This document shows positions 10,476 to 22,975 of a stretch of 64,000 nt of DNA, piece by piece. Location: NCBI GenBank assembly GCA_964019695.1, contig OZ026519.1:26672213-26736212 (forward strand), given 5' to 3'. Every line of letters begins with the position of its first letter. The first letter of the stretch is position 1. A program made the translations under genes and the position numbers. The notes under the pieces were generated by a model. The model saw only the letters and a program-made list of their open reading frames with translations. It had not been told where the DNA came from and did no database searches. The stretch is from Loripinus fragilis (lineage: Eukaryota > Mollusca > Bivalvia > Lucinida > Lucinidae).

Positions 10476-12224
10476 CAATATATCGATAGTTTGATGCAAA
10501 ACCGACAGGCGCATTTCTCGAGCGTGTCCAAGTGTGTAGACCAGACGTGTAGAAAAATGTATATACTCATACGCACTAAATGTTCTCTTAAAAGCTTTTT
10601 TCGCATCAAAGGCACCGAATTATGAGGGGTCGAATTTATGGACCGATTAAATGCCAAGCTTGTTTTTGGCCAAAATGTCCCGGACTCGTTTACAAATCGT
10701 ATTGTTGGTTTTATTTTAGGAGAAACCCACGCTCAGGATCGTTCTACACACCTGTGTCGAGAGATTCTGGTCAATAAACAACTTTTCAGCTGCGTATAGG
10801 CGGCTAGTAGTGAAAGTTTAGCATAACATCAGACTCATTTTTTCTTATTTATTTTTATATAGCCATTGCACATTCAATCAGTATCAAGCCAGTTCTCGAC
10901 ATCTACGAGGATAAGAACTCCCCCAAGTAACAAGCCTTCAAATATGATACGCATTTATAGGAATTTGCACACTCTGGCGAGAGTTTATTTTTACAAATAT
11001 GGCGAACTAAAGTAAAAACGTCGCATATAAAGATTTAAAATATTGCGTGCTTAATGAGGGTAACAAAATTTCATTTGCTATCTATGTTTCGCTACTATTC
11101 CTGCAACAAATTAATCCCAATGTTTCATTGAGCTCAGTCAACCCAAACCAGTGTTATGGCTGATTTTTTATTTTTCAGTTTTTCACGTGCACATTCATTT
11201 TATATAGATTTACACATGTTCTAACTACTGAAATCTCTAGTCGAATATCTAGTTTGCTTGAAAACATTTAAAAACTTAAAATTAAAGATTACACATTGCT
11301 TATTTACGATTCAAAGATGGGCACATGTTGAACGCAAAATGGCGGTAAGAATATTATAAGCTAACGTGATGCCATCGGTGATAGGCCAACAATTTCGATG
11401 CTATGCAAGGACGATCCAACCTCTAAGAAAACGTTTCTGATAAATTGGAACAATGCTAGACCGTGCGCGTTAATGACGTCATCGAGTAATGACGCGACGT
11501 CAATATCGATAAAACCACAGGTGTAAACTGCCCAATCAATTCCGTCCGGTGACAGTGGTAGCTAGGACAACCCGAGGGACCTATAACCCAAGAATCAGCA
11601 CTCAAACTGTGACAAATCGTTTGCGAGGGATTGGTAAAAGACACCCCATATGTATGTTTTATATGCAGCGTTTCTTTTTTGGCCTAGTATATAGTATCCC
11701 ATTTTCTTAAACAGGCTTTAGCTGTCCATCTGCAATATCATGTAATTCATGCTACATGCTAAATTATTTCGGATTCTGACCTTATAAGCATATTTGATCT
11801 AATTCAGAATATAACAGCCTCATTTTTTCTATTCAGAAAAATGAAAGACACAGTCTTTTTGTAGATATAAGTTACATCTCAGAGTGTTATTTATGTTATC
11901 AAATAAAATATTCTGTATAGAAACATTGTAATCATATCATACTAAACAATCTAGTTGCAACTTAATTCATTTTGGGGTACTATACAAAAATACATTTGTC
12001 CCAACTGCAAAGTAATTAACTCTTCAGGTTGAACTAGATATTCTACATACATGTATTTAATTCTTTGTGAATGCATTTTTTACCACACTGAAAGGTTGAA
12101 ATCATCCAAACACAAGAATATTAATATAAAAAATACTTTGAAAGTATATCAAGTCTCATTTAATTTTTCCTCGATCTTCAAATCTTAACAACTGAAAGGG
12201 AAACCACGTAAACTGTGGACTTTA
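10476..12224. other. AT-rich intronic DNA, nothing recognised
   Basis: No supported feature was found. Confidence 0.4.
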
Positions 12225-12648
12225 TAATTTGATTAGAGTGTTTCTCCATAATGATACATTGCATTAGTTAGATGGCCTCCATGCGAGCTGAACATTTATT
12301 GTACTTCAACAATTATGGCAGAATCTAGGGCAAAGATTTGGTACCAGTAAAATGCATTTAAGCCCCCCCTCCCCCTCGGTGGCTTAGGTTGCTGTAGGCT
12401 CTAAGGCGTTGATTCTGTTGTTGTTGACTTTTTGTTTATTGTTACTCCCATTGTGGGAGTCTGTAATTGTTCTATGTTTTGTTGTGCGTTACTTTTTGTT
12501 CATTCTGGTGTTGCAGTCTTCTTGGTTGGGAGGGGAGAGCTGGTTGTTTTGCTTGGTGTCTCGTGGTGGCTCTTTCTTGCTGTGCCATGGGTATGTCTGC
12601 GGTTTGTGATTGTGGTGTTTCCTGATTATACTCACTTACTATTTTTAA
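12225..12648 (+). mobile_element. Retroelement family 1, 3'-only copy
   Basis: This copy is colinear with 5920-6341: GATTAGAGTGTTTCTCCATA, GCAGAATCTAGGGCAAAGAT, CTCGGTGGCTTAGGTTGCTG and the end CCTGATTATACTCACTTACT. It is 5'-truncated inside the untranslated region, and a CCCCCCT expansion is present at 12364. The two overlapping ORFs here are non-coding artefacts. Confidence 0.8.
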
Positions 12649-15591
12649 AATAAGTATGAAGCACTTGACAGTAATGTTAAAGTTGGTAACATATGTTTAT
12701 GAAAACGGTGATATATAGAGTTTATGATAAACTGCAAACCATATGATAAATATTTGTTTATGCTCATTTGAACTATGTTGAGGGAATATCTTGGGTATTG
12801 TTGTATTGTTTCCTATTTATTCAATATTCAAGTATATGATAAAATATCACCAGTTCTATTTCTTACTATACAAACACGTACTTCTGTGAATAAAGTTGGC
12901 AACCAATTTCATTATTCAAACTTCTAAAGCATAATATTTCCCTTTTATAAACAACTCGTTGAATTTGGTTGATTGAACAGGTACTTTTTTGTAGAAATTG
13001 ATACTCAATATATTTATAATGCCCACTTATTATTGAAATAAGAAACATATGAAATTTCATCATTGTGTATGCAATATCGTCTAGTAAAATGTATACTTGA
13101 ATTAGATATTAAAGTTTTTAAAGGTTTTAAATTGACAGTTTATCGTCTTCTCTTATATTTCGATCTTACAAAGTAAGAAATAACTCTATATTGATGAAAA
13201 ATAACCATATAATGTTCTTAACCTTAGCACAAACACATTACAACCAGATAAATTATGGCTGAAATCACGCATACCTTCATTATTGTCTAATAAGTTGCTC
13301 TGCTTACAGCAAGTGTATTCATAGCCATTACTTAATGTTATAATTATGTCTCTTGATCATACTCACTTACTTTTTTATGCATTTTAGATAAAGATGAGTG
13401 CCAGTTTCTTCATTAGCACCTGTCAGATCAACCGCTTGTAAATATTAGTACATTAATGTATTGAATGTAATATTTTGGTTGTTTGAAAAATCTCATCAGA
13501 AATCAACAATATTCGCAGTGAACAATCTCAGTATAGTGAGAAATACATAGTACTTGTTTTTATTATACATTTGAATATTGAGTTACTGCTTGTAGCATAC
13601 AGTAATCGAGAATTTCATTAAAAAGAGCTGAAACATTTAACTAAAAATACAATGCATGGCTTGACATATGACTAAATGCACATAAAGTTCTGTGTATCCT
13701 CATACTTAAATTATGTGACTGTCTTTAATACAATTGAAATGGCCAGTGCTCCATACTGTTTAAAGTATACTGTTTACTTGATTACATGTAGTCGTACAGT
13801 TTTAAAGATTGTAATACCATAGATAATTTTAACATAACGTTACATTTGGGTTCTTCTGATGGAACGATTTTGATTTTTGAGAATATGTAGAATAATAATT
13901 CTAAACTGAAATGTGATTTATGAATTAGAATTAACACGAATTAGTGATTTGATAAGAGTTTATGAATATAATACACACAAAAATTGAATATTTATTTCCA
14001 ATGAGCATATATAGTATCATAGTGTCTTATAGTGTTTCTTCTATTTGGTAACAGAGATAACACGGTGGGATATTAACAATTTACTCAAAGTAGTAAAATT
14101 CAATTTTCTTTTTTGTGAAATGAAAATGAAATATATTCTGAACTAGTTCTAAAATGCATTCTGAATTAATCTCAAAATGCTGGTTAGGCCAATACTTGAA
14201 AGAGCTGTGCAAGCAGCTTGGATTACAGGTTATAGCAGATTGCTAAATAAACCGCTAAACCCTCTTTTTAGATAACGCAAACATTGCATACTTTGTAATT
14301 TTAAGGGTTTTTTCCTGAATCAACAACCTTTTATTAAGCTGTCAGTTTTGATTAATGCAGATGGCGTATAGTGGTTGTTAGACCATTATTCAGCTTTATA
14401 TATGAAGCGAGTGGTTTTATTTAATTGAATAATGCTATCAATGATTATACTACATTGGCTATATTTCATATGGTAACGTATTTAACACTATTGGACGTTT
14501 ATATCTTATTTAATAATAGAACATATGTAATCAATTATGCTATCTAAAATAAATACGACTATTTGGAATATGAATATATACAAAAGCAAACAGACTATTA
14601 AATGTGTTCAGACAATATTTTAACTTCAGAGGCATGGATGGTCAAGTAACATAATACATTTAAAGATACCCCTACAGACAGCAAAACTTTTAATTCAATT
14701 AAAAAAACATCCATGTCAAATAAGGTAGGTTCAGAAAATTTTAAGCTAGCTAGCTTTTTATATGTGTTAAAATCAACAAATTAGTCATTTCATTTTTAGA
14801 GAGTAACGTAGTTCACAATCATATAAAATGCTTTTGCATTACTAAAACGTTTGAAATGTCTAGTTTCATTCTGCTCTGGGGTGTTCTAAAATGATATTAT
14901 AAGTGAACAGCATGCTACTCTCTGATTTGTCTTTGCACAATTAGAACAGCCTGTGAATCTGATGATGCTGAGCATTCTAATGTCCTTAGATGTAATTAAT
15001 GAGGACGAGACGGAAAACGTGGCCAATTACTAGTCGAATCGTTCTCATACAACACACACTTTCTTTGCTTTTGGGGCAGAAATGTAACCAAATATTTCTT
15101 CAATGAAAAACTAGTAAAAAAAAATAAGTCTCTGCTTTTAAAACTTTAATATGAGGGTTTCTGTTATAGAAACTATAATAGTGTTACTTACGTTACTTTT
15201 GAGTAGCATTGATTACGTTACAATTGCACTTGGTCTGTATTTAGAATCCTAATGCAATCATCACAATGAATTGGTTACCTAATAAACGTTAAAAAAAAGA
15301 TTTGGACAGAAAGTTCACATGTTCTATTTCTTTGGGACATGCTTGTTAGTGGCTATTAAGAAGAGGGTTGGGGTAGATAATCTTCATTTATGAGGGGGCT
15401 CAGCTACGTACCTATTTCAAGGCCGTTTACAGTAGTTTACTAAAAAGCTAGTTTTAATGCGACATCTAGTCAGAACTGAGTTCTATAAGAATCGATAAGA
15501 GGTAGAAACTTTAATTTACATAGGTAATCTATTTTACTTGTATTATATCAGTGGCCAAGATATTCAGATGTTATTGAATTTGATTAATATA
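12649..15591. other. Long AT-rich intronic stretch, nothing recognised
   Basis: It has no repeat family member, except the last 20 bases of the retroelement 3' end (TTGATCATACTCACTTACTT) at about 13356, which may be a chance or severely truncated copy. Confidence 0.4.
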
Positions 15592-15775
15592 AACAGGGCC
15601 GTAGGAATAGGGGCGTGCCCCCCCCCCCCAATAATTTGCACAAATATGCTGTATTGCTCATTACAAAGGTCTGTCATTTTAAAAAAATTATGTGTGCCCC
15701 CCCCCCAATCTGTAAAAAAAATTATGTGTGCCCCCCCCCCCCCCAATCTGTAATTGCTTCCTACGGGCCTGTATA
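15590..15775. repeat. C-run MITE with inverted CAGGGCCGTAGG ends
   Basis: Left end CAGGGCCGTAGGAAT, right end TTCCTACGGGCCTG, flanked on both sides by TATAAA(C), a possible target duplication. Inside, GTGTGCCCCCCC..AATCTGTAA occurs twice with a 9- to 14-base C run. The CAGGG start is compatible with a hAT-like end, but this is inference. Confidence 0.7.
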
Positions 15776-16622
15776 AACTAGTAACATTTAAGCTTAATAT
15801 CTTAAAGCAAATTACCCTAAGGTTATATCGCTTTTACCATGAAGTCTGGTGATTTTTATTACAGTCTGAAATTATAAATTACATATAAGTAACGTATTTA
15901 ACACCCTCTGAAACGACAAAGCCCCCACAGCCAGAGTGCTAACAAGTAAGATTAAGTATTTTGGAAGACTGGTTATCAGAAAATATATGTCTACAAAAAT
16001 CCCCGGCATGGTGCACCTTCGCCATATACTGCCTCAATGTCTACATCAGAAAGTTTCAATTATATTGTGGACAAAAACATGTCATCTCCATAAAGCATTC
16101 TTGTGTTGTTTTATTTCATATGAGCTTCCATAGGAACATTGTGGATTACCTGAAAATTCCTACTTAAAGTGAAACCCAAAAATGTCCAATAATGTTCATT
16201 TATAAAACCATAAAGTTGGTGTTTTTCACTTAAGGTCCCTGGAATACTCGGTTTAAAGCAAAGAGTTCAAATTTTAGCGTTTGTGTGAAAATGAAAAGCG
16301 ATGGTGCCTTTATACAGTCTATCAATTGAGCATGGTAATTTCAATTTATGAAAATGAAATTATGACATGTTCTGTTTAATTGATTTTTCCATATTGAATA
16401 TAAATTGTAGCCATTTATGTATCATATATGTGAAGATATATGAGAAGATATTGAGTGGCGGTTTTGAAGTTTCACTCAGTATAGAAATACTTCAATTGAT
16501 TTTCTAGCTTGATTCATTTTGTAGAAGAATGGCAAAGAATTAAGGTGTAGGTTTTTTCATATGAATGCCTTCCCTGTGAGAAAGACTTAGTCTGTCTATA
16601 GAACATGATAATATGTCACTTA
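15776..16622. other. AT-rich intronic DNA
   Basis: Two short overlapping frames at 15936-16167 show no family resemblance and no splice support. No other feature was seen. Confidence 0.4.
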
Positions 16623-16996
16623 TTAAAGCTGCATAATCTGTAACTTTTGATATTTTCATTTTAAAAATAATGTTTCTATTTTTCAAGAACACAGTAAAAA
16701 TACTAAAATTCAGGTATACATTTTACCTTTTTCGTAATAATTAACAAATTATTAGCGCCAAACAACAGCATTTATGTTAAAAATCAACTGTCTAGAATTA
16801 TTGGAGGGACGCAAATAATTACAAACAAGAGAAAATACACCTGTTTTTATAAGATAATTCACTTTTTCATGCAGTTTTCAACTGTAGAAATTAGATTTAT
16901 TGTGACAACATAACTTAATTCTTCTTTTGCAAATGATTTAAAAAGAAAATATTTTTTTTCGAAAAATGTTCATAGTTACAGAGTATGCAGCTTTAA
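16623..16996. repeat. TTAAAGCTGCATA-ended MITE, copy 1
   Basis: Left TTAAAGCTGCATAATCTGTA and right GTTACAGAGTATGCAGCTTT(AA) are inverted repeats of about 22 bp. The 374-bp body is shared with 37485-37863 in the same order: TCAAGAACACAGTAAAAAT, CAACTGTCTAGAATTATTGG, GAGGGACGCAAATAATTAC, GCAAATGATTTAAAAAGAAA, CGAAAAATGTTCATAGTTAC. Confidence 0.85.
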
Positions 16997-17114
16997 TAAA
17001 ACGACCAGCCATTGGCTGCGATTATTACCTTTGTAGACGCGCATTGTTATACTATTTCAGGTTCTGCTTCAAACCAGATGTTTGTTTGTGTGATATGATT
17101 CTTTACAACAATCT

Positions 17115-17275
17115 TTCAGTTAAACAGGGACAGGTCTTCCTAAGTTGAACCAGTACTAAGCTAGGATAAACGTGTCTTTGTCAAGGACCACAACCCAGTG
17201 ACGCCAGTGAGGCTCAAACCCGCGGCCCCTCGGTCTCGAGTCAAGCACTTAACCACTGAGTCACTGCTTCCCATA
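17115..17275 (-). mobile_element. tRNA-headed SINE, family 1, minus copy
   Basis: On the minus strand it reads GGGAAGCAGTGACTCAGTGG, GCTTGACTCGAGACCGAGGG, CGCGGGTTTGAGCCTCA (intact B box), GACAAAGACACGTTTATCC and CCTGTCCCTGTTTAACTG. Confidence 0.8.
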
Positions 17276-18455
17276 TTCAAAACAGATGGAAGAATTTGTT
17301 AGTTCGACGAGAGTTAAACTAAGAGTACATCTGTTGCTTTTATTCATCATAACTAACATACCCTATTAGACATTTTTACCCACAGACTGACACCTAACGC
17401 TTACACCTGACACTGACTTAAGATATGTAGTTGAGGGACTTTCTCAAAATTAGTGGAGATACCTGCTATCAAAAACAACGCTATTGACGACAAGACGTCT
17501 AAGTAGGGGCAATTACGGCATTTAATTAACGTTGTCTCAAACCATCGGCCTTTGTTAGCTGAAAAAGCTTTTTCTCCATTTTCTCATATTATTCACACTG
17601 GAACATAAGGTCAAGTCAACTGATAACAATATGCCAGTCTACATGTTCTGAAATGTTGTAAAGCTGGAATAGTCCCTGTGACGGGACTCTGTCGGATAAA
17701 GGACGGATTCCTCCACAGAGTCACACTTGTTTCACATTTATTAATGTACTGAAGGTTATCTGACAGTCTGTCCACCAGGCAAAAAAATAAATGGTCACTA
17801 TGATCACAACTGAGTCACCCAGGTTATAATTACCGCTTCCGTGCAGTCTGATCAGCACCTTTGTTATTCGCTTATTGAAAAGTACAATAATTAGACTTGC
17901 TACGAGTGAAATTTCAATGTTCTAGCTAGTCTATATAGCGGACCAGGTTGGTTTGAATCTCACTTTGTCGGAAACCCCGAAGCTAGGGTTTCTCACGTCA
18001 TGGCCCATATGTTGTGGGTGTTCTTTATTGTTAATATATGTATTTTCCTTATGTTTGAGGGCCCCAAGGAAGATTGATTCGTCAATTGGGTTACCCTCAC
18101 TAAATAGAGTCGTTACTTACTTACAAACTTACTTACCAAATAATGTATATCTATTTCTTCGAAGATCGATTTTGTCTTAAGAAACAGTGCAGACCCTGAT
18201 AAAATGCCGATGTCTGAGACATTACATCTGGGTCTTCGTTGTTTGCTGAAGTAACCGTTTAGGGGTTTTCGGTTCTAAAAGGATGAAACCTCCAATGAAA
18301 CCAGAAAACAAACACTCTACGTACTTTAGAGTATTAGTTTTTGTGGTCAAGCAGTTATTGCGTGACGACTGCTAAGGTGGCCAGGCTAGTTGGAGCCGTC
18401 AGAACTGAACTTTATTTGCACTACGTCAGATCAACATTGACATGGACGCGATAAA
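17276..18455. repeat. Intronic DNA with a diverged GTGCAGACCC hairpin
   Basis: At 18182-18254 AAACAGTGCAGACCCTGAT pairs imperfectly with ATCTGGGTCTTCGTTGTTT, another copy of the palindromic family. Near 17940 AGCGGACCAGG..GGTTTGAATCTC resembles a decayed SINE head. The rest is unremarkable. Confidence 0.5.
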
Positions 18456-18857
18456 AGTAAGTATGGTCAGGGGATACCACAATCACACACTGCAGACTGG
18501 GCCATCCCACAGCACCGTGAGGAAGAGCCGCAGAACATTTACATTAACAAGACATTGGTAAGACAACAAAAGCAAAGCTCCAAGCGTTCTCTTCCTCTTC
18601 AAGACGATTGCAAAAGTAGAATGGGCACAAAGTAATACATAACAAAACAAAGACAAACACAGAATCCCCACACACAATGAGAAATACATTAAACAATAGA
18701 TAAAACAACAGAGCCACCGCCTAAGAACGGACAGCAGCCCAAGCCAACGGGGGACCCAAATGCATTCCACTGGAATAAAATCTTCATCCTAGATTCTGCT
18801 GTTGTTGAAGCATAAAAATGTTAAGCTCGCATGGAGGCTTCCCAACTACTACAATGC

Positions 18858-19393
18858 CATCTTGTCATACCAAGGGTTACGATTCGCTATCTTACCCTTG
18901 GCCTCACAAGGATACTTTCTTCCGATTGAGTATGCCATAAGACGAAATAGTTACAAGTAATATGATCAATCACAAAGCGGTACAAAAAATCGATAAACAC
19001 AAGGACTCCAGATAAGACAGCGTAATTAATTTACATTCAGTTTTCTTATTTTACAACTAAAATATACGTTTATGGTGCTCAAAAGAACTGTCACATTAAG
19101 ATGGTTATTTTGAGCGCCCACAACATAATTTTGAACCGAAGGATAGAAGAAAAATAAATAATTTTACGACCAAAATCTTTGTTTATCTGGACTAATGGAG
19201 ACTTAACAGGTGGTGTATAATAGATGCCGATAAACTGCTACGTTTAATCTGATTGTCAGGAAGGGATTATCGAAAAAATCCTTCCTGGCGTTTTCATTGG
19301 TCGATTAGCCTGCGCTAATAATAAATTTTGAGGGTCGTGAGGCGAAGGGTTTGTCGAAAGGTAGATACGACGAAACCTTCGCGGGTGAAGATG
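18858..19393. mobile_element. 536-bp non-autonomous DNA transposon with 9-bp target duplication
   Basis: It is flanked by identical CTACAATGC at 18849-18857 and 19394-19402. Ends are inverted: CATCTTG at the left and GAAGATG at the right, with further similarity inward (ACCCTTGGCCTCAC against ACCCTTCGCCTCAC). The retroelement it interrupts provides an empty-site comparison at 5950-5970. A 9-bp duplication suits Mutator-like transposons, but no transposase is present. A second element (19007-19191) is nested inside it. Confidence 0.85.
19007..19191. repeat. TCCAGATAAG foldback MITE, copy 1 (nested)
   Basis: Left TCCAGATAAG and right TTATCTGGA. The centre reads GTGCTCAAAAGAACTGTCAC, then GATGGTTATTTTGAGCGCC, an imperfect hairpin. 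Better copies lie at 54309-54488 and 56424-56605. Confidence 0.75.
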
Positions 19394-19740
19394 CTACAAT
19401 GCATCACCATGGAGAAACAATCAAATCAATTCAACACTTTATAATGAAACAAAGAAATGGGCTCACGACTCACCGATAGTCAGAGGTAAAGAAAATCCCA
19501 AGTTGAACCACGGTGGACCCAGCTACAGATAAGCATCAGGCACCAACCCAAAGATTAAAGCTTTACCTTAGAGCCGTCATTGAGTGGGAGGTCTGACCCA
19601 CCGTCGTGCGATTACAGAGAAAACCAAACCTATAAACCGTGTTTAGGTTTTAAACCAGGCATTGATATTCACGTTATGCCCAACCTTTTTATAACATTTG
19701 ATAATCTTTTTGAATTGATCACTATAATTAGGTTAATTGT

Positions 19741-20204
19741 ATATATGCCTCGACGATGGAAACCTTGACTTTGGTGTATGTAAACAACAAAGGCGTAGAC
19801 CAGCCTGTATATACGCTCAGTCTGATCAACGCCCTTTTTATTTGCGTATTTGTAAGTATGATATTTTAATCTGTTTCTTGGCAAAATCAACATTCTAACT
19901 ATCCACTGATGCTGCACAGGCTGTTTCACTCTTAAGCAGTCTCCCAGAGGCGTGTCTTTTACAAAAACACAATATGTAGAGAAAAAACTGATAATATTTT
20001 TTGGGGGTGGGGTATATATTCTTACGTCTACCAACCTATAATTCGAACTGTAGACACGTCGCACCAAATCTCTAGTACCTAATACTTCGAATTTACGATA
20101 TAATATTGTATTGCCAAACAGTTTGGATCCAGAACTGGTCAGACGATAGGTGTGTCCTTATCAAAATTTCAACTGATTGCAGAGGTTTAATATCACCATA
20201 CACT
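19741..20204. repeat. MITE remnants
   Basis: GTATGTAAACAACAAAGGCG, GACCAGCCTGTATATACGC and CTCAGTCTGATCAACGCCC recall the internal part of the 22481-22712 family. The minus-strand frame across it (to 20067) is not supported as a gene. Confidence 0.45.
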
Positions 20205-20418
20205 GATTTAGTGTTCGTGAGTTCGATCACGGCCCGGGCCCATACTTTCATTAAGCTTGATCATTAACTAATTTCTATGATCAATCTACCTCGCTAGTTC
20301 AAGGAGGGAGTAACGTTAACTGCTTAGTCTAAGCTTGCCCAAGAAAAAGTATAACCGATTCAATGACCGTCTCGACATGGCCATAGCTGTTGACTGGGAC
20401 GTTAAATAACACCTCCAC
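20205..20418 (+). mobile_element. SINE family 2, 5'-truncated copy
   Basis: It begins inside the head at GTGTTCGTGAGTTCGATCAC, GGCCCGGGCCCATACTTTC, and ends GCTGTTGACTGGGACGTTAA. The tail matches 9780-9815. Confidence 0.75.
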
Positions 20419-20959
20419 TAAAAGATTAATACATTGGGGTTAAAGCTTTTAGAGCGCAATTTGATTTCGACTTCATAGCAAGTAAATCTGTTACTGAATT
20501 CTTCTTTACGGACGCATGCGAATTATAAGCGTGTGAATATTAGATATATGCATATGCATGATATTATTAACATGCAAAGATTTGTGATGAAACTGTGTCC
20601 ATACTTTTCCAGCGCCCTGCTGTAATCGGAACATGGAAGATAAAGCAACGTTACAATACAAAATTAATGCACCATTCATTTGCAATCCCAGCCCCTCGGG
20701 CCGCAAAATGGCGAGGCTTTTAAATTTTCAACTTAACAAGATTATCTTTTGGAAGCAAAGAAGCCCTGCTAAAAGCCCTGCACTGTGGAGCTGAATTTGT
20801 GGTAAAATCCCTGCTATATGTCAACGCCACCGGGGGTTGACAATGATGAATAACAACAAATGACCTAAATCATTTAAATAAGCTTTCCATCTTTACCCCT
20901 ATACCATGGCGATGCCACATGAAATTTGGCTTCTGTTTGCCCAGGTGTTTCACTGAACA
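20419..20959. other. Intronic DNA, nothing recognised
   Basis: No supported feature was found. Confidence 0.4.
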
Positions 20960-21325
20960 TTTACGAATATTATGTCCAGAGCATAACACAGAAACTGTAT
21001 CAACTTGAAACTTCAATGGTAGATAGATCATGATGCGGAGAAGTGCGGCGTACAAGAACCGTACCTCTCTTTTACATAATTTAGGAGTTGTTGCCCTTTG
21101 TTAATTGTCACACTTAAAAAGTTTTCAGAGCATAACACAACGACCACACGTATAAGAGGTATAAAATTGAAACTTAAGTGGTAGATACATGTAGATCTTG
21201 ATGAGGAAAGATACAGTGTACAAGAACCATAACTCTTTTTTGCATAATTTAGATGTTATTGCCCTTTGTTATAGTTGAATTTTGTCCAGAGCAAAACATC
21301 AACACTATTAGAGATATTACTTTGC
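20960..21325. repeat. Tandem core repeat, about 155-165 bp unit, 2.3 copies
   Basis: The order GTCCAGAGCATAACACA, TTGAAACTTCAATGGTAGA, GTACAAGAACCGTACCTCTC, TTTACATAATTTAGGAG, GTTGCCCTTTGTTA occurs at 20970-21105, again at 21123-21275, and starts a third time at 21285. This kind of diverged short tandem core is typical of pearl-like, Helentron-associated elements of bivalves. No ends were identified. Confidence 0.65.
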
Positions 21326-21399
21326 AGCCCTTATCTGTTTATCCCCGTGTATTTGGGGTGCATATATCGTTTCTACTGATTCTCTTGAACTCTGAGTTG

Positions 21400-21520
21400 T
21401 GAATCCACAGAGAGGTGGGGGTCAGGAGATCCAGACCCCCTATACCCCCCCCAGAAAATTACAAGAAATATAGGTTTCTTTAGGAATAAGTATAATGACA
21501 TCCACACCCCACCCCTACGC
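21400..21520. repeat. G/C-run MITE fragment
   Basis: GGGGGTCAGGAGATCCAGAC, CCCCCTATACCCCCC and AGAAAATTACAAGAAATATA match the internal order of the GGATCCAGA family but lack clear ends. Confidence 0.5.
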
Positions 21521-22168
21521 TGAACCTCACAGCGCCTAAAACATGGACTTCCCCTCCCTCCTTGAAATTTAAGTTCCCTTGGAATGGTCAATGGGAACGG
21601 TGTATTCCTGTTTCTCCCACTTTTTGATTTTTAGGTAATTTTGGGGTGGGAAGAACAGGAATTGTGGATAAGGTGAAAAGGTGTTAATCCATAACCTGAG
21701 GACATATACCGTAAGCCCAATGTTTACCGTCGTCGCCCTGGGCCCTGTCACCTGTTCAACTAACGGTACCGGGAGCCAACTCATGACAGTAAACATTGAA
21801 GGCATTATAGTTTATTTCAGTAAAGGTAAACATAAAACAGGTATAAAGCACATACAGGTGATAACAATTAAGCACATCAGCTTGAATGTATATACATGTT
21901 CTTAGGTTTTGCTGTAATAATCAAATTTAGACAAACAGTGAAGACCAAGATAAAATGTTGCAATCTGGGTCTGCACAAAGCATACTTATCATTGTATCAA
22001 ACCATACTTCATTTTTTTAAATTTCGGGATTAAATGTCCCATTTAAGCTCTTAAGCAATTAAGCTAATCACAAGATTTTTTTTAAAAAAAAAATAATTTT
22101 TAAATTTCGTCGCATATGCATGAGATTTAACATGTAGAACTATATATATCTACAACCTTATTTTTTAG

Positions 22169-22390
22169 GGAGCGCAGTGGCTCAGTGGTAGAGTGCTTGA
22201 CTCAAGACCGAGGAGCCGCGGGTTCGAGCCTCACCTGCGTCATTGCATTGTGGTCCTTGAGCAAGACACATTTATCCCAGCTTAGTACTGGTTCAATCCA
22301 GGACGACCCGTCCCTGTTTAACTGAATCCCTGTTTAGCTGAAAGATTGTTGATGGGACGTAAAAGAATCAAATAAAACAAACAAAACAAC
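22169..22390 (+). mobile_element. tRNA-headed SINE, family 1, best copy
   Basis: A box TGGCTCAGTGG and B box GGTTCGAGCC are intact and correctly spaced, so the internal Pol III promoter may still work. The body contains GAGCAAGACACATTTATCC, GTACTGGTTCAATCCAGG and GACCCGTCCCTGTTTAACTG, and the tail GATGGGACGTAAAAGAATC is followed by A/C-rich sequence. Confidence 0.85.
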
Positions 22391-22480
22391 CTTATTTACA
22401 AGAACTTTCTAATTCAACCCTCTGTATAATGGAAACTCTTTGCTTCTTTGCTTGAAAATGCGATAACCGTGGATTATGTC

Positions 22481-22712
22481 AGAGCCAGTGCATGAGATTT
22501 CCAACAAATTGGTATGTGCGACCAGCAAAGCATCAGATCAGCCTGCGCATGTGCGCAGTCTGATCAGAGCCTTTGCTTGTCGCTTGAATATTCTATGACT
22601 ACTGACTGAACATCATTGGGGGTTTCTAAGCTTTAAAAGGGGGCTGCAAAGGCTCGTCTGAGTCTAAACTTGTCAAAATGTCAAATTGTTGGAAATCTCA
22701 TGCCGCGGCTCT
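22481..22712. repeat. 232-bp MITE with AGAGCC..GCATGAGATTTCCAACAA ends
   Basis: The left and right ends are inverted repeats containing GCATGAGATTTCCAACAA. Inside, GTATGTGCGACCAGCAAAG, GCCTGCGCATGTGCGCAGT and CTGATCAGAGCCTTTGC form a second, internal inverted arrangement. Diverged copies: 8214-8436 and 41510-41715 (-). Confidence 0.85.
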
Positions 22713-22814
22713 AATATTATTTCACTATTATTTTAGATAAAAAATTGGAATAACAATAAAAGGGTAATAAGAACTTATTTACGAAAAAAATTGTTACTGG
22801 AAAGACACAATCAG

Positions 22815-22975
22815 ACATGCACGGATCCAGGAATTTTCGTCAGGGGGGTCCAACTTTTTCCAGGGGGGGGGTCCAATTGCTTATTCCCTATAGAAACCCA
22901 TATACTTGTGATTTTCCAGGGGGGGGGTCCGGACCCCCTGTCCCCCCCCCCTCTGGATCCGCACTTGTCAGAACA
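22815..22975 (+). repeat. G/C-run MITE, short subfamily
   Basis: GCACGGATCCAGGAATTTTC at the left and CTCTGGATCCGCAC at the right are inverted. Internal G runs precede GTCCAACTTTT, GTCCAATTGC and GTCCGGACCCCC. The same element, interrupted, occurs at 42928-44240. The two overlapping ORFs are repeat artefacts. Confidence 0.85.

Larger units (their letters stand above)
18456..19740 (-). mobile_element. Retroelement family 1, minus copy, split by an insertion
   Basis: The 3' end is at 18456 (AGTAAGTATGGTCAGG) and the RT-coding end is at 19577-19740, with SDQFKKIIKCYKKVGHNV readable but broken by stops. The copy is cut at 18857/19394 by the 536-bp element described next. Removing it and one 9-bp duplicate restores colinearity with 5784-6345. 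Confidence 0.8.

Noticed and set aside
12409..12653. Hydrophobic 66- and 73-codon frames as small membrane proteins (also 6109-6399, 26224-26415, 30235-30448)
   Set aside because: All lie in the 3' untranslated regions of retroelement families, where T-rich sequence gives hydrophobic translations.
22169..22240. A functional tRNA gene
   Set aside because: A and B boxes are present, but the sequence cannot fold into a full cloverleaf and is followed by a SINE body present in several copies.
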